Of a stretch of DNA of 64,000 nucleotides, positions 33,146 through 41,122 are shown in pieces (positions within the stretch are counted from its first letter, which is position 1; each line of letters starts with the position of its first letter). This stretch comes from Terribacillus aidingensis (GTDB lineage: Bacteria > Bacillota > Bacilli > Bacillales > Amphibacillaceae). The DNA is taken from assembly GCF_040703035.1 (NCBI RefSeq), contig NZ_CP159996.1, forward strand, positions 3,382,001 through 3,446,000, given 5' to 3'. Both the position numbers and the translations under genes were made by a program. The notes under the pieces were generated by a model that was not told where the DNA came from, did no database searches, and saw only the letters and a program-made list of their open reading frames with translations.

Positions 33146-34621
33146 ATGAATTTCTTGAAACGTGCTTTCTGGAGCATGAAAGCAAAAAAAGGAAAGACCT
33201 TATTACAATTGGTGGTTTTCACCGTCATATGTGTATTCGTACTATCGGGGCTTACAATTCAATCAGCAGCCAAGGCATCCAGTGAATTGGCAAGACAGGA
33301 GCTGGGTGGCTCTGTCACACTGCAAGTCGACCGGGAAGCAGCGATGGAGAAGCAGCAGAGTGAGCAAAGCGAGTCAGACGGCCCGCCGCAGTTCACCAGC
33401 ACACCAATCAGTCTGGATGACGCAGAGTCAATCGCAGCTTTAGATCATGTGAAGAGCTACAACTATTCTGTTTCAGCTTCTGCTAATGCGGAAGACTTCG
33501 ATATTATCGAAAGCAGCACATCCACAGACAGCAGTGACACAGAAAGTGAACAGGCTCCTGGCGGTGACCAAGGCCGCGGCGGTATGGTTCAAGCAGATCT
33601 TACCGTAAACGGTACGCTGACCAGTGATGAAGCAGATAGCTTCAGTGATGGCGAAGCAGAAATCGTAGACGGACGAGGAATTGAAGAATCAGACGCTGGC
33701 AGCAACGTTGCTGTCATCGAGCAGACACTTGCCGAGGAAAATGATCTAGCCATTGGGGATACAATCAATATCAGCGCTGCTAGTGATGAAGATACAACAC
33801 AAGAGCTGGAAATTATCGGTATTTACGAAACAAGTTCAGCAGGAAGCGACCAAGCAATGAACTTCTCCTTCCTGAATCCGTATAACACGATTTATGTTCC
33901 ATATACAGCAGCTAATACGCTAAAAGGTGAAGACTATACGGATACAGTAGAATCTGTAACGTATCAAATGGACGATGCTGAAAACATCGATGCATTCATT
34001 GCCGCAGCAGAGAAAACGGATGTCGACTTCGACGTGTATCAACTGGATGCAAACGATGATCTGTACCAGCAAATGGTTGGACCAATCGAAAACGTTGCTA
34101 GTTTTGCGAAAAACATCGTCTATCTTGTAACCATTGCAGGTGCGATTATCCTTGCATTGATCGTTATGCTATCCATCCGGGAGCGTAAATATGAAATGGG
34201 TGTGCTTATGGCGATCGGTGAGAAGAAATGGAAGCTGGCAGGACAGTTCATTACAGAAATCTTTGTGATTGCCATTGTCGCGGTCGGATTGTCTTCCATA
34301 TTCGGAAATCCGATTGCGAACGTACTAGGTAACCAGCTGTTAGATCAGCAAACAACGGCATCTGCCGAGACTGCATCTACGTCCATGCAGCAAGGACCTG
34401 GCGGTGGTGGTATGATGGGCGGCGGTGGCCCAGGACAAGCTGTCTCTGATGCATTCAGTCAGCCAAGTGAAGCAATCAGCAGTCTGAATATTAATGTGAC
34501 ATGGGAAAATATCTTGATACTTGGCGGTATCGGATTGGCTGTAGCCATCATTGCAGCACTTATCCCATCCATCTCGATCCTTCGACTTCAGCCGAAAAAC
34601 ATTTTGACGAAACAAGAATAG
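33146..34621 (+). CDS. ABC transporter permease (MacB/FtsX type), YclI-like
   Basis: A 491-residue permease with the MacB_PCD/FtsX plan: N-terminal membrane segment (about 20-42), a large extracellular domain (45-330) and three C-terminal segments (about 340-365, 385-410, 455-480) ending SILRLQPKNILTKQE. Two Gly/Met-rich insertions stand out: GGDQGRGGM (about 150-160) and GPGGGGMMGGGGPGQ (about 425-440) in the last extracellular loop. AAAGGAG precedes ATG 33146 (frame open from 33095). It is first in a two-gene unit with its ATPase, divergent from the two-component genes. Confidence 0.88.
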   Translation: MNFLKRAFWSMKAKKGKTLLQLVVFTVICVFVLSGLTIQSAAKASSELARQELGGSVTLQVDREAAMEKQQSEQSESDGPPQFTSTPISLDDAESIAALDHVKSYNYSVSASANAEDFDIIESSTSTDSSDTESEQAPGGDQGRGGMVQADLTVNGTLTSDEADSFSDGEAEIVDGRGIEESDAGSNVAVIEQTLAEENDLAIGDTINISAASDEDTTQELEIIGIYETSSAGSDQAMNFSFLNPYNTIYVPYTAANTLKGEDYTDTVESVTYQMDDAENIDAFIAAAEKTDVDFDVYQLDANDDLYQQMVGPIENVASFAKNIVYLVTIAGAIILALIVMLSIRERKYEMGVLMAIGEKKWKLAGQFITEIFVIAIVAVGLSSIFGNPIANVLGNQLLDQQTTASAETASTSMQQGPGGGGMMGGGGPGQAVSDAFSQPSEAISSLNINVTWENILILGGIGLAVAIIAALIPSISILRLQPKNILTKQE

Positions 34622-34636
34622 AAAGCAGGGGTAAAC

Positions 34637-35314
34637 ATGACAGCACCATTATTGGCATTCAAAAACGTTGGTTACTGGTACACGGATAAACAAAATCCGT
34701 TGTTCCAATCTGTGAATATCGACTTTTATAAAAACACCTTCTATACAATCACTGGTACATCCGGATCGGGCAAGACCACCTTCCTGTCTTTGGCAGGAGG
34801 GCTGGACAAAGCTAAGGAAGGAGACATCGAATATGACGGGAAATCGATCCGCAAAATGGGGCTCGGCAAATTCCGCCACGATTATGTCTCGATTATTTTC
34901 CAGTCTTATAATCTGATTCCTTACATGACAGCTTATCAAAATATTGCTTCGGCTATGGCTATCACCGGGAAAAAAGTGGAGAACCAAGAAGACTATATCT
35001 TAAAAATGCTGACAAAGGTCGGCATCTCCGAGGAGCAAGCGAAGCAGCGTGTTCTGACGCTCAGCGGCGGGCAGCAGCAGCGTGTGGCCATCACACGGGC
35101 TTTCTGCTGTGACACCGATTTGATAGTAGCAGATGAGCCTACTGGGAACCTGGACGATAAGACTTCCAAGGAAATTGTAAAGCTCTTTACCGACCTCGCT
35201 CACCAGGAGAACAAATGCGTCATCATGGTTACACATGATCCGCAAATCGCAGCCCAATCTGATGTGACGATTCAGCTATCCAATGGCAGTTTCCGTATGC
35301 TGCAGCATGTATAA
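34637..35314 (+). CDS. ABC transporter ATP-binding protein, YclH-like
   Basis: A 225-residue ATPase with Walker A GTSGSGKTT, Q-loop FQSYNLIPYMT, signature LSGGQQQR, Walker B LIVADEPTGNLDD and H-loop MVTHD. It belongs to the MacB/LolD group that energises FtsX-type permeases. It lies 15 bases behind the permease gene. Together they are likely an exporter for peptides, lipids or an antimicrobial, controlled by the divergent two-component system. Gene order permease-ATPase is the reverse of B. subtilis yclH-yclI. Confidence 0.9.
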   Translation: MTAPLLAFKNVGYWYTDKQNPLFQSVNIDFYKNTFYTITGTSGSGKTTFLSLAGGLDKAKEGDIEYDGKSIRKMGLGKFRHDYVSIIFQSYNLIPYMTAYQNIASAMAITGKKVENQEDYILKMLTKVGISEEQAKQRVLTLSGGQQQRVAITRAFCCDTDLIVADEPTGNLDDKTSKEIVKLFTDLAHQENKCVIMVTHDPQIAAQSDVTIQLSNGSFRMLQHV

Positions 35315-35324
35315 GAACAGCACA

Positions 35325-35360
35325 AAAAATGCGTATCCATTAGAGGATACGCGTTTTTTT
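35325..35360. terminator. Bidirectional terminator
   Basis: GCGTATCC and GGATACGC around ATTAGA, flanked by A and T runs, between the rightward ATPase and leftward permease genes. Confidence 0.9.
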
Positions 35361-36720
35361 ATTTTCGTTTCAGCTTGTAACCAACCGAGAGAATGATCAC
35401 CCAAATCGGCAGTATAAACAGCGCCAGACGGTAATCCGGTATAAAGCCCATTATCACAATTACTGCTACTAAGAATACCAGAACCATATAGTTGGCAATC
35501 GGATATAATGGCATTTTGAAAGATAGCTTACTTACTGCAGTCTTTCCTATCCGCTTCCGAAAAGCTAAATGGATGATGACAATCATGATCCAGTTGATAA
35601 TTACAGCGATTGTCGCAATCGCCATCAGATAACTGAACACTTTTTCAGGAAACAGGTAGTTTACGATGACTGCTATCGCTGCAACCCCTGATGATACAAA
35701 GATCGCCGCTACTGGGGCTCCTGTCCGTTTACCAACTTTACCCAAGAACTTCGGTGCATTCCCTTGCTTTGCCAAGGAGTGCAGCATACGTCCGTTGCTG
35801 TAAAGACTGCTGTTATGCGCAGATACCGCAGCAGTCAGAACGACCAAATTCAGAATACCTGCAGCAGCCGGAATTCCGACGCCATCAAATATCTGTACGA
35901 ACGGACTGCTTTGACCATCGATTTGATTCCAAGGAAAGACAGACATGATAACAAGCAATGCACCTACATAGAAAATCAATATCCGATAAACAACTTGATT
36001 AATTGCTTTCGGTATCGTCTTCTTTGGAGTATCCACTTCACCTGCTGTAATTCCCACCAATTCAACCCCGCCGAAACTGAACATGACAAGGACAAGGGAT
36101 AAGATTACGCCAGTCCATCCATTCGGCATGAAGCCGCCCTCATCAAACAAGTTAGAGAAGCCGGTCGGTACGCCGCCGTTCCCAATACCAGTGAAGATTA
36201 TAAGCAAGCCAAGAACTATCATCCCGATAATTGCGATAACTTTGATGATGGCAAAGTAAAATTCGAACTCACCATACAATTTGACACTCAAAAGGTTGAT
36301 AAATGTAATCAAGACCAGAAAACCGAATGCCGTGACCCAAGTAGGGATACTCGGGAACCAATACTGTACATAGATACCGACGACTGTCAGCTCCGCCATG
36401 CTCACTGCCACATAATTGAACCAATAATTCCAGCCGGAAACAAATCCGAAGAAATTGCCTAAATTCTGATAAGCGTAGTAACTGATGGAACCAGAGTTTG
36501 GAGAATCTACAGAAAGCTCACCTAGTGCCCGCATGATGAAGAAAATCATGATACCGCCGACTAAGTACGCAAGTGCAATTGCAGGCCCAGCCAGTCCGAT
36601 CGATGAAGCAGAACCATAAAACAAACCTGTTCCGATTGCTCCGCCAAGTGCAATCATCTGCACATGACGATTTTTCAAACCTTTGTGTAAATCATTTGAT
36701 GCTCGATCATTTCTTGCCAT
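35359..36720 (-). CDS. Amino-acid permease (AAT family, GABA/proline/aromatic type)
   Basis: A 453-residue APC-superfamily transporter with twelve segments. The N-terminal GLKNRHVQMIALGGAIGTGLFYGSASSIGLAGPAIALAYLVGG and the ELSVDSPNSGSISYYAYQNLG and FSFGGVELVGITAGEVDTPKKTIPKAIN signatures are those of the AAT permeases (GabP, AnsP, ProY, AapA). The substrate cannot be fixed. It is leftward and may be co-transcribed with the SatP-like gene 34 bases upstream. Confidence 0.87.
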   Translation of the reverse strand: MARNDRASNDLHKGLKNRHVQMIALGGAIGTGLFYGSASSIGLAGPAIALAYLVGGIMIFFIMRALGELSVDSPNSGSISYYAYQNLGNFFGFVSGWNYWFNYVAVSMAELTVVGIYVQYWFPSIPTWVTAFGFLVLITFINLLSVKLYGEFEFYFAIIKVIAIIGMIVLGLLIIFTGIGNGGVPTGFSNLFDEGGFMPNGWTGVILSLVLVMFSFGGVELVGITAGEVDTPKKTIPKAINQVVYRILIFYVGALLVIMSVFPWNQIDGQSSPFVQIFDGVGIPAAAGILNLVVLTAAVSAHNSSLYSNGRMLHSLAKQGNAPKFLGKVGKRTGAPVAAIFVSSGVAAIAVIVNYLFPEKVFSYLMAIATIAVIINWIMIVIIHLAFRKRIGKTAVSKLSFKMPLYPIANYMVLVFLVAVIVIMGFIPDYRLALFILPIWVIILSVGYKLKRK

Positions 36721-36754
36721 GTCTATGCCCCTTGCTAACTATTCTTCCATTGTT

Positions 36755-37372
36755 CTAGTCTGCTTTTGTGAAGACACCGAATGCTTTGCCGATCGGAAGG
36801 ACTGTCTGTCCATAATGACCGTTCAGCACTGCAGCAGCAGAACCATAGAAAGATAATAGTGAAATAATTAATTCTGCAACGCCCGCAAGCGTATGTGTTA
36901 TTCCATATGCTATATCAAAAGAACTTAAAGATAAACCGATAAATAGAAAATCAATTGCTACAAATATAAAAAATAGTACTTTATGTGTCCCCATAGCACC
37001 AACTGTCATAAAAAGACTGAATATAAGATATCCAATAAAAGCTACACCTAATTGGCGGCTGTCTGCGGCGGTTTGCAGGTTTTCCCCAAAAGCACCAAGC
37101 TGAATGAGCCAGCTCATGCCAACACCGAACCAAAACAAACCGAAAGCACCAAATGCTGTTGCCCCAAAGATATTATTGTGTTTAAAGTCCTGAGCGGAAG
37201 CAATCAGCTGTGCAATGCCTCCTAAAAAGAATGCCCATGGCAGAACCATAGAAAGTCCTTCCGTCAAACCAAGTTTTTGCGAAGATGCTACTAATGTGAC
37301 CATTGCTAGTCCGAATAATCCTAATGCGCTAGGATCGGCAGTCAGCACCTTGACTGTCTTTGTTGTTTCCAA
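36755..37372 (-). CDS. Acetate/succinate transporter, GPR1/FUN34/YaaH (SatP) family
   Basis: A 205-residue membrane protein with six segments. ADPSALGLFGLAMVTLVAS corresponds to the family NPAPLGL-type signature (here DPSALGL), and the later GATAFGAFGLFWFGVGMSW and ITHTLAGVAELIISLLSFYG are conserved. Such proteins are acetate/succinate-proton symporters or channels. TTG start at 37370-37372 with AAGGGG eight bases upstream. The APC permease gene follows after 34 bases. Confidence 0.85.
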   Translation of the reverse strand: METTKTVKVLTADPSALGLFGLAMVTLVASSQKLGLTEGLSMVLPWAFFLGGIAQLIASAQDFKHNNIFGATAFGAFGLFWFGVGMSWLIQLGAFGENLQTAADSRQLGVAFIGYLIFSLFMTVGAMGTHKVLFFIFVAIDFLFIGLSLSSFDIAYGITHTLAGVAELIISLLSFYGSAAAVLNGHYGQTVLPIGKAFGVFTKAD

Positions 37373-37528
37373 ATCTTTTTCCCCTTTCTGGATGCTTCTG
37401 CATAAATGATAAAATCGGGGTCCCCTAGAAGTTTATTGCAAGAAAATTTAGTATAATTAATAAGTCCGACTTATCTAAATACAGAAGATTTTCTAATCAT
37501 ACACATTTTACAGGGGAGAATCCAGTCT

Positions 37529-38950
37529 ATGAATATTTTTACAATTAAAGAAATGACAATTACATCCTTACAAACTGATTTAGCAGCTGGAAACATTACA
37601 TCAGTTCAGTTAGTCCAGACTTATCTGGAGCGTATTGCAACGGCAGATTCCTGCGAAGAAGGCACAAATAGTGTATTGGAAATCAATCCGGATGCCTTAT
37701 TTATTGCCGAACAGATGGATTTGGAAAGAAAAGAATCAAAACTGCGCGGACCGCTTCATGGTATTCCTGTACTTATTAAAGACAATATAGATACAGCAGA
37801 CGGTATGCATACAAGCGCCGGTACGTTAGTTCTTGCTGATAACTTTGCTAAGCAGGATGCTTTTATCGTCAGAAAGCTGCGGGAAGCAGGAGCTATTATT
37901 ATAGGGAAGGTCAATATGACAGAATGGGCTAATTTTATGTCAGAGCCGATGCCGAATGGTTTCAGCGGACGCGGAGGCCAAGTGCGAAACCCTTATGGCA
38001 GCTTTGATGTCGGTGGTTCCAGTTCCGGGACTGGTGCAGCTATTGCGAACAATCTAGCTGTGGTTGGCATAGGAACAGAAACGAGCGGCTCTATTCTCAG
38101 CCCTTCAAGCAGTAATTCATTAGTCGGAATCAAACCTACGGTCGGGCTAGTATCGCGCAAAGGAATCATTCCGATTGCTCACAGTCAAGATACTGCTGGA
38201 CCAATGACAAGGACAGTTCAGGATGCAGCCCTCCTGCTGCAAGTGATTGCCGGCAGGGATGAAGCAGATCCGGCCACTCTCTTTGCTCCATCTCTTCCGG
38301 ATTACACTGCGTATATTCGAACGGAAGGATTGAAGGGAAAACGCCTTGGTATAGACGGAGTAACGCTGGATAATCTTGCCCCCGAGAAACGCGAGCTAAT
38401 GGAGAAAGCTTTTACTGCACTGCGTGAGCAAGGGGCAGAACTTATCAACGTAAAAGTCCCGGAGATAACGAGGGAATCCAGTGTTCTGTATCATGAATTC
38501 AAGCATGGTGTGAATCGATACTTACGAACAGTCTCATCCCATTTGCCCGCTCATACATTAAAAGAAGTGATTGAATGGAACCGCATCAACACCGAGACTG
38601 CACTCCAGCACGGTCAAGATATTCTTGAAGCTTCTGAGAAAACAGATGGCACATTAAAACAAGCAGACTATCTGCAAGATCGGTTAGCTGACATACGGCA
38701 ATCCCGCACAGAAGGTCTCGATCGCGTTATGGCTGATGGGAAGCTCGATGCGATCATCTTCCCTAGCTATTATGGATGCGATATTGCTGCCAAAGCAGGA
38801 TATCCTTCTATTACTGTACCTGCTGGATACACAGAGGCTGGTGAACCATTCGGAATTACGTTTACTGCCGGTGCTTTTGAGGAATCTACCTTAATAGAAA
38901 TCGGCTATAGCTACGAGTGCGCTACACAGCACCGGAAAGCACCAAAATAA
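37529..38950 (+). CDS. Amidase (amidase signature family)
   Basis: A 473-residue amidase with the Ser-cisSer-Lys triad region: LHGIPVLIKDNIDTADGM (Lys), then DVGGSSSGTGAAIANNLAVVGIGTETSGSILSPSS (cis-Ser and nucleophile Ser). It resembles the peptide-amidase/secondary amidase branch rather than GatA, since there is no gatC or gatB nearby. GGGGAG precedes ATG 37529. Cytoplasmic; no signal peptide. Substrate unknown. No terminator follows directly; the next hairpin is at 39180. Confidence 0.87.
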   Translation: MNIFTIKEMTITSLQTDLAAGNITSVQLVQTYLERIATADSCEEGTNSVLEINPDALFIAEQMDLERKESKLRGPLHGIPVLIKDNIDTADGMHTSAGTLVLADNFAKQDAFIVRKLREAGAIIIGKVNMTEWANFMSEPMPNGFSGRGGQVRNPYGSFDVGGSSSGTGAAIANNLAVVGIGTETSGSILSPSSSNSLVGIKPTVGLVSRKGIIPIAHSQDTAGPMTRTVQDAALLLQVIAGRDEADPATLFAPSLPDYTAYIRTEGLKGKRLGIDGVTLDNLAPEKRELMEKAFTALREQGAELINVKVPEITRESSVLYHEFKHGVNRYLRTVSSHLPAHTLKEVIEWNRINTETALQHGQDILEASEKTDGTLKQADYLQDRLADIRQSRTEGLDRVMADGKLDAIIFPSYYGCDIAAKAGYPSITVPAGYTEAGEPFGITFTAGAFEESTLIEIGYSYECATQHRKAPK

Positions 38951-39010
38951 TCCATTCTAGAATACAGTTGAAATCTGTCCCCTTGTATAGTAAAGTTAGG
39001 AAGGTTTCAA

Positions 39011-39050
39011 TTGCATAAGAACTCATTGATTTGCATAGGCACTCATTAAT
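39011..39050 (+). promoter_or_regulatory. Tandem 20-bp repeat resembling two ARG boxes
   Basis: TTGCATAAGAACTCATTGAT and TTGCATAGGCACTCATTAAT are adjacent and identical at 17 of 20 positions. Each contains TGCAT-N4-ACTCA, close to the ArgR/AhrC consensus TGAAT-N4-ATTCA, and the 20-bp period would place both on one DNA face. They lie about 220 bp before a LysP-like permease gene. ArgR-type control of a basic amino acid permease would be logical; the identity of the regulator is inferred. Confidence 0.5.
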
Positions 39051-39179
39051 CAATGAAAATAGTACGCAGCTTTTACAAAAATGCTGCATCTGGACCGAAT
39101 AGGGACAGAATAACCACGTGAGCTAATATACACGTGCTGCGCTATCTTATTATTTTAGAATGATGCTGTTTTGTATAAT

Positions 39180-39222
39180 AAGCCGTTCAGATAGAGCAAG
39201 TCTATCTGATACGGCTTTTTTT
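39180..39222 (+). terminator. Intrinsic terminator in the lysP-like leader
   Basis: AAGCCGTTCAGATAGA pairs with TCTATCTGATACGGCTT (one bulge) and is followed by seven T, 46 bases before the permease start. A TATAAT (39174-39179) abuts its left arm. It may terminate read-through from the amidase gene or act as an attenuator. No lysine riboswitch or T-box core was seen upstream. Confidence 0.8.
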
Positions 39223-39267
39223 AGTAAGTACACAGTAACATGCCATACTATAGACGAGGTGAAAGAA

Positions 39268-40734
39268 GTGAGCAACAAACATAACAACACAGCACCTGGA
39301 CTGCAAAGAAAACTCAAAGCCCGTCATTTAGGGATGATCTCCCTTGGAGGTACGATTGGTACCGGCCTGTTCCTTGCCAGTGGCGGTGCGATCAGTGAAG
39401 CTGGTCCTGGCGGCGCACTGCTGGCATATGCCCTCATCGGCTGTATGGTCTTTTTCCTGATGACCAGCCTAGCAGAGATGGCAGCCTTCATGCCCGTATC
39501 AGGCAGCTTCAGCACATATGCAACTAAATTTGTCGATGAATCACTTGGCTTTGCATTAGGATGGAACTATTGGTTCAGCTGGGCATCGACTATCGCAGCT
39601 GAATTAGTTGCTGTAACCCTGATCATGGACTTCTGGTTCCCGGATACACCATCTTGGATTTGGAGTGCGATCAGTCTGATCATCATGTTCTTACTGAATT
39701 ATATTTCTGTTAAAGGCTTCGGGGAATCTGAATATTGGTTCGCCTTAATCAAAGTAATCACTGTAATTATCTTCATCATCGTCGGACTGCTGATGATTAT
39801 CGGTATATTAGGCGGGGAGTCTCCAGGCTTTTCGAATTTTACGACAGGTGACGCTCCATTCAATGGTGGCTTTCTTGCTTTGATCGGTGTGTTCATGGCT
39901 GCCGGCTTTTCCTTCCAAGGAACGGAATTGCTTGGGGCTGCCGCCGGAGAAGCTGACAACCCGAGAGAATCCATTCCAAAAGCGATTCGGTCAGTTTTCT
40001 GGCGTATCCTGTTATTCTATATTCTCGCCATCTTCGTCATCGGAATGCTCATTCCGTATACAACGGAAAGCTTGGCAAGTGAGGATGTACAGCTTAGTCC
40101 GTTCACACTCGTCTTCGAAAAAGCCGGTATCGCGTTTGCTGCATCCGTTATGAATGCTGTCATCCTGACAGCTGTCTTATCTGCCGGAAACTCCGGTATG
40201 TATGCGAGCACTCGTATGCTATGGAACCTTGCCAAAGAAGGCAAAGCTCCTCGTTTCCTTGGAAAATTGAACAAAAATGGCGTTCCTGTCAACGCCTTGA
40301 TCGGTACAGCAGTCGTAGGATGTGCGGCATTCCTTACTTCCTTCTTCGGTAACGGAATTGTTTATACATGGCTATTGAATGTTGCCGGTATGACTGGTTT
40401 CATTATCTGGATAGGAATCGCAATCAGTCATTATCGCTTCCGTAAAGCGTATGTAGCACAAGGCAATGATATCAAGGACCTGCCGTACACAGCGAAGTTC
40501 TACCCATTCGCTCCAATATTCGCGCTTGCACTAAGTATCATTGTTGTAGTCGGTCAGAGCGTATCTTCCTTTACAGAAGACGGTTTCGATCTTGGAGGAT
40601 TCATCGCTTCCTATATTGGTATCCCGATCTTCCTGCTTTGCTGGCTTATCTACAAAGTGAAATACAAAACGAAAATGCATAAACTGGAAGATGTTGATTT
40701 GACAACTCCTGAACATGAAACAGCCCCGGACTGA
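39268..40734 (+). CDS. lysP: Lysine-specific permease LysP-like
   Basis: A 488-residue AAT permease strikingly similar throughout to E. coli LysP: LKARHLGMISLGGTIGTGLFLASGGAISEAGPGGALLAYALIG, MAAFMPVSGSFSTYATKFVDESLGFALGWNYW, FSFQGTELLGAAAGEADNPRESIPKAI and MNAVILTAVLSAGNSGMYASTRMLW. Twelve membrane segments. The frame is open from 39160, but GAGGTGAAAG six bases before GTG 39268-39270 marks the start; the upstream part overlaps the terminator hairpin. Preceded by tandem ARG-like boxes and a leader terminator. Confidence 0.88.
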   Translation: MSNKHNNTAPGLQRKLKARHLGMISLGGTIGTGLFLASGGAISEAGPGGALLAYALIGCMVFFLMTSLAEMAAFMPVSGSFSTYATKFVDESLGFALGWNYWFSWASTIAAELVAVTLIMDFWFPDTPSWIWSAISLIIMFLLNYISVKGFGESEYWFALIKVITVIIFIIVGLLMIIGILGGESPGFSNFTTGDAPFNGGFLALIGVFMAAGFSFQGTELLGAAAGEADNPRESIPKAIRSVFWRILLFYILAIFVIGMLIPYTTESLASEDVQLSPFTLVFEKAGIAFAASVMNAVILTAVLSAGNSGMYASTRMLWNLAKEGKAPRFLGKLNKNGVPVNALIGTAVVGCAAFLTSFFGNGIVYTWLLNVAGMTGFIIWIGIAISHYRFRKAYVAQGNDIKDLPYTAKFYPFAPIFALALSIIVVVGQSVSSFTEDGFDLGGFIASYIGIPIFLLCWLIYKVKYKTKMHKLEDVDLTTPEHETAPD

Positions 40735-40752
40735 GTCCGAGGCTGTTTTTTT
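40718..40752. terminator. Bidirectional terminator
   Basis: AAACAGCC-CCGGACT and GTCCG-A-GGCTGTTT pair with the lysP stop codon TGA in the loop, followed by seven T. Confidence 0.9.
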
Positions 40753-41017
40753 AATAATACCCTGGCATTGTCAAAATCATAGTGATTATGATAATGAAGT
40801 AAATCATGATGAATGCTTGATAGCACAATCCAATGATACCGCATACTCTTCCTGCCAAATACAATGCCTTTGCAGATTCCGTATCTTCTGTCACCTTGAT
40901 ACTTTTATTTGCAAATATAAGTGCAATAATACCTGTGATTATTCCGATCACTGGGAGTGTCATCGATAAAATACCAAGTGCCAGCGTGCCTGATGGTGAA
41001 TAGCGTTTTTCCCCCAT
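40751..41017 (-). CDS. DUF4190 small membrane protein
   Basis: An 88-residue protein with two hydrophobic segments: SGTLALGILSMTLPVIGIITGIIALIFANKSI and GRVCGIIGLCYQAFIMIYFIIIITMIL. This GxxLGIIG-type duplicated layout is the DUF4190 signature, often next to DUF4352 or PH-domain proteins. GGAGGGGA before the ATG. Function unknown; it stands alone. Confidence 0.75.
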   Translation of the reverse strand: MGEKRYSPSGTLALGILSMTLPVIGIITGIIALIFANKSIKVTEDTESAKALYLAGRVCGIIGLCYQAFIMIYFIIIITMILTMPGYY

Positions 41018-41091
41018 ATATTCCCCTCCTTCCTTTAATTCCCATTTATATTCCCTGTCAACATGTTATTATAGCTTATATCCTTGATATA

Positions 41092-41119
41092 GAAAAAGCG
41101 TGCGGAACCCGCACGCTTC
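41092..41119 (-). terminator. Terminator of the penicillin-binding protein gene
   Basis: Leftward AAGCGTGCGG and CCGCACGCTT around GTT, then a T run. Confidence 0.88.
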
Positions 41120-41122
41120 TCT

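Noticed and set aside
38951-39180. Lysine riboswitch before lysP
   Set aside because: No L-box conserved cores could be recognised; only simple dyads such as CACGTG repeats are present.
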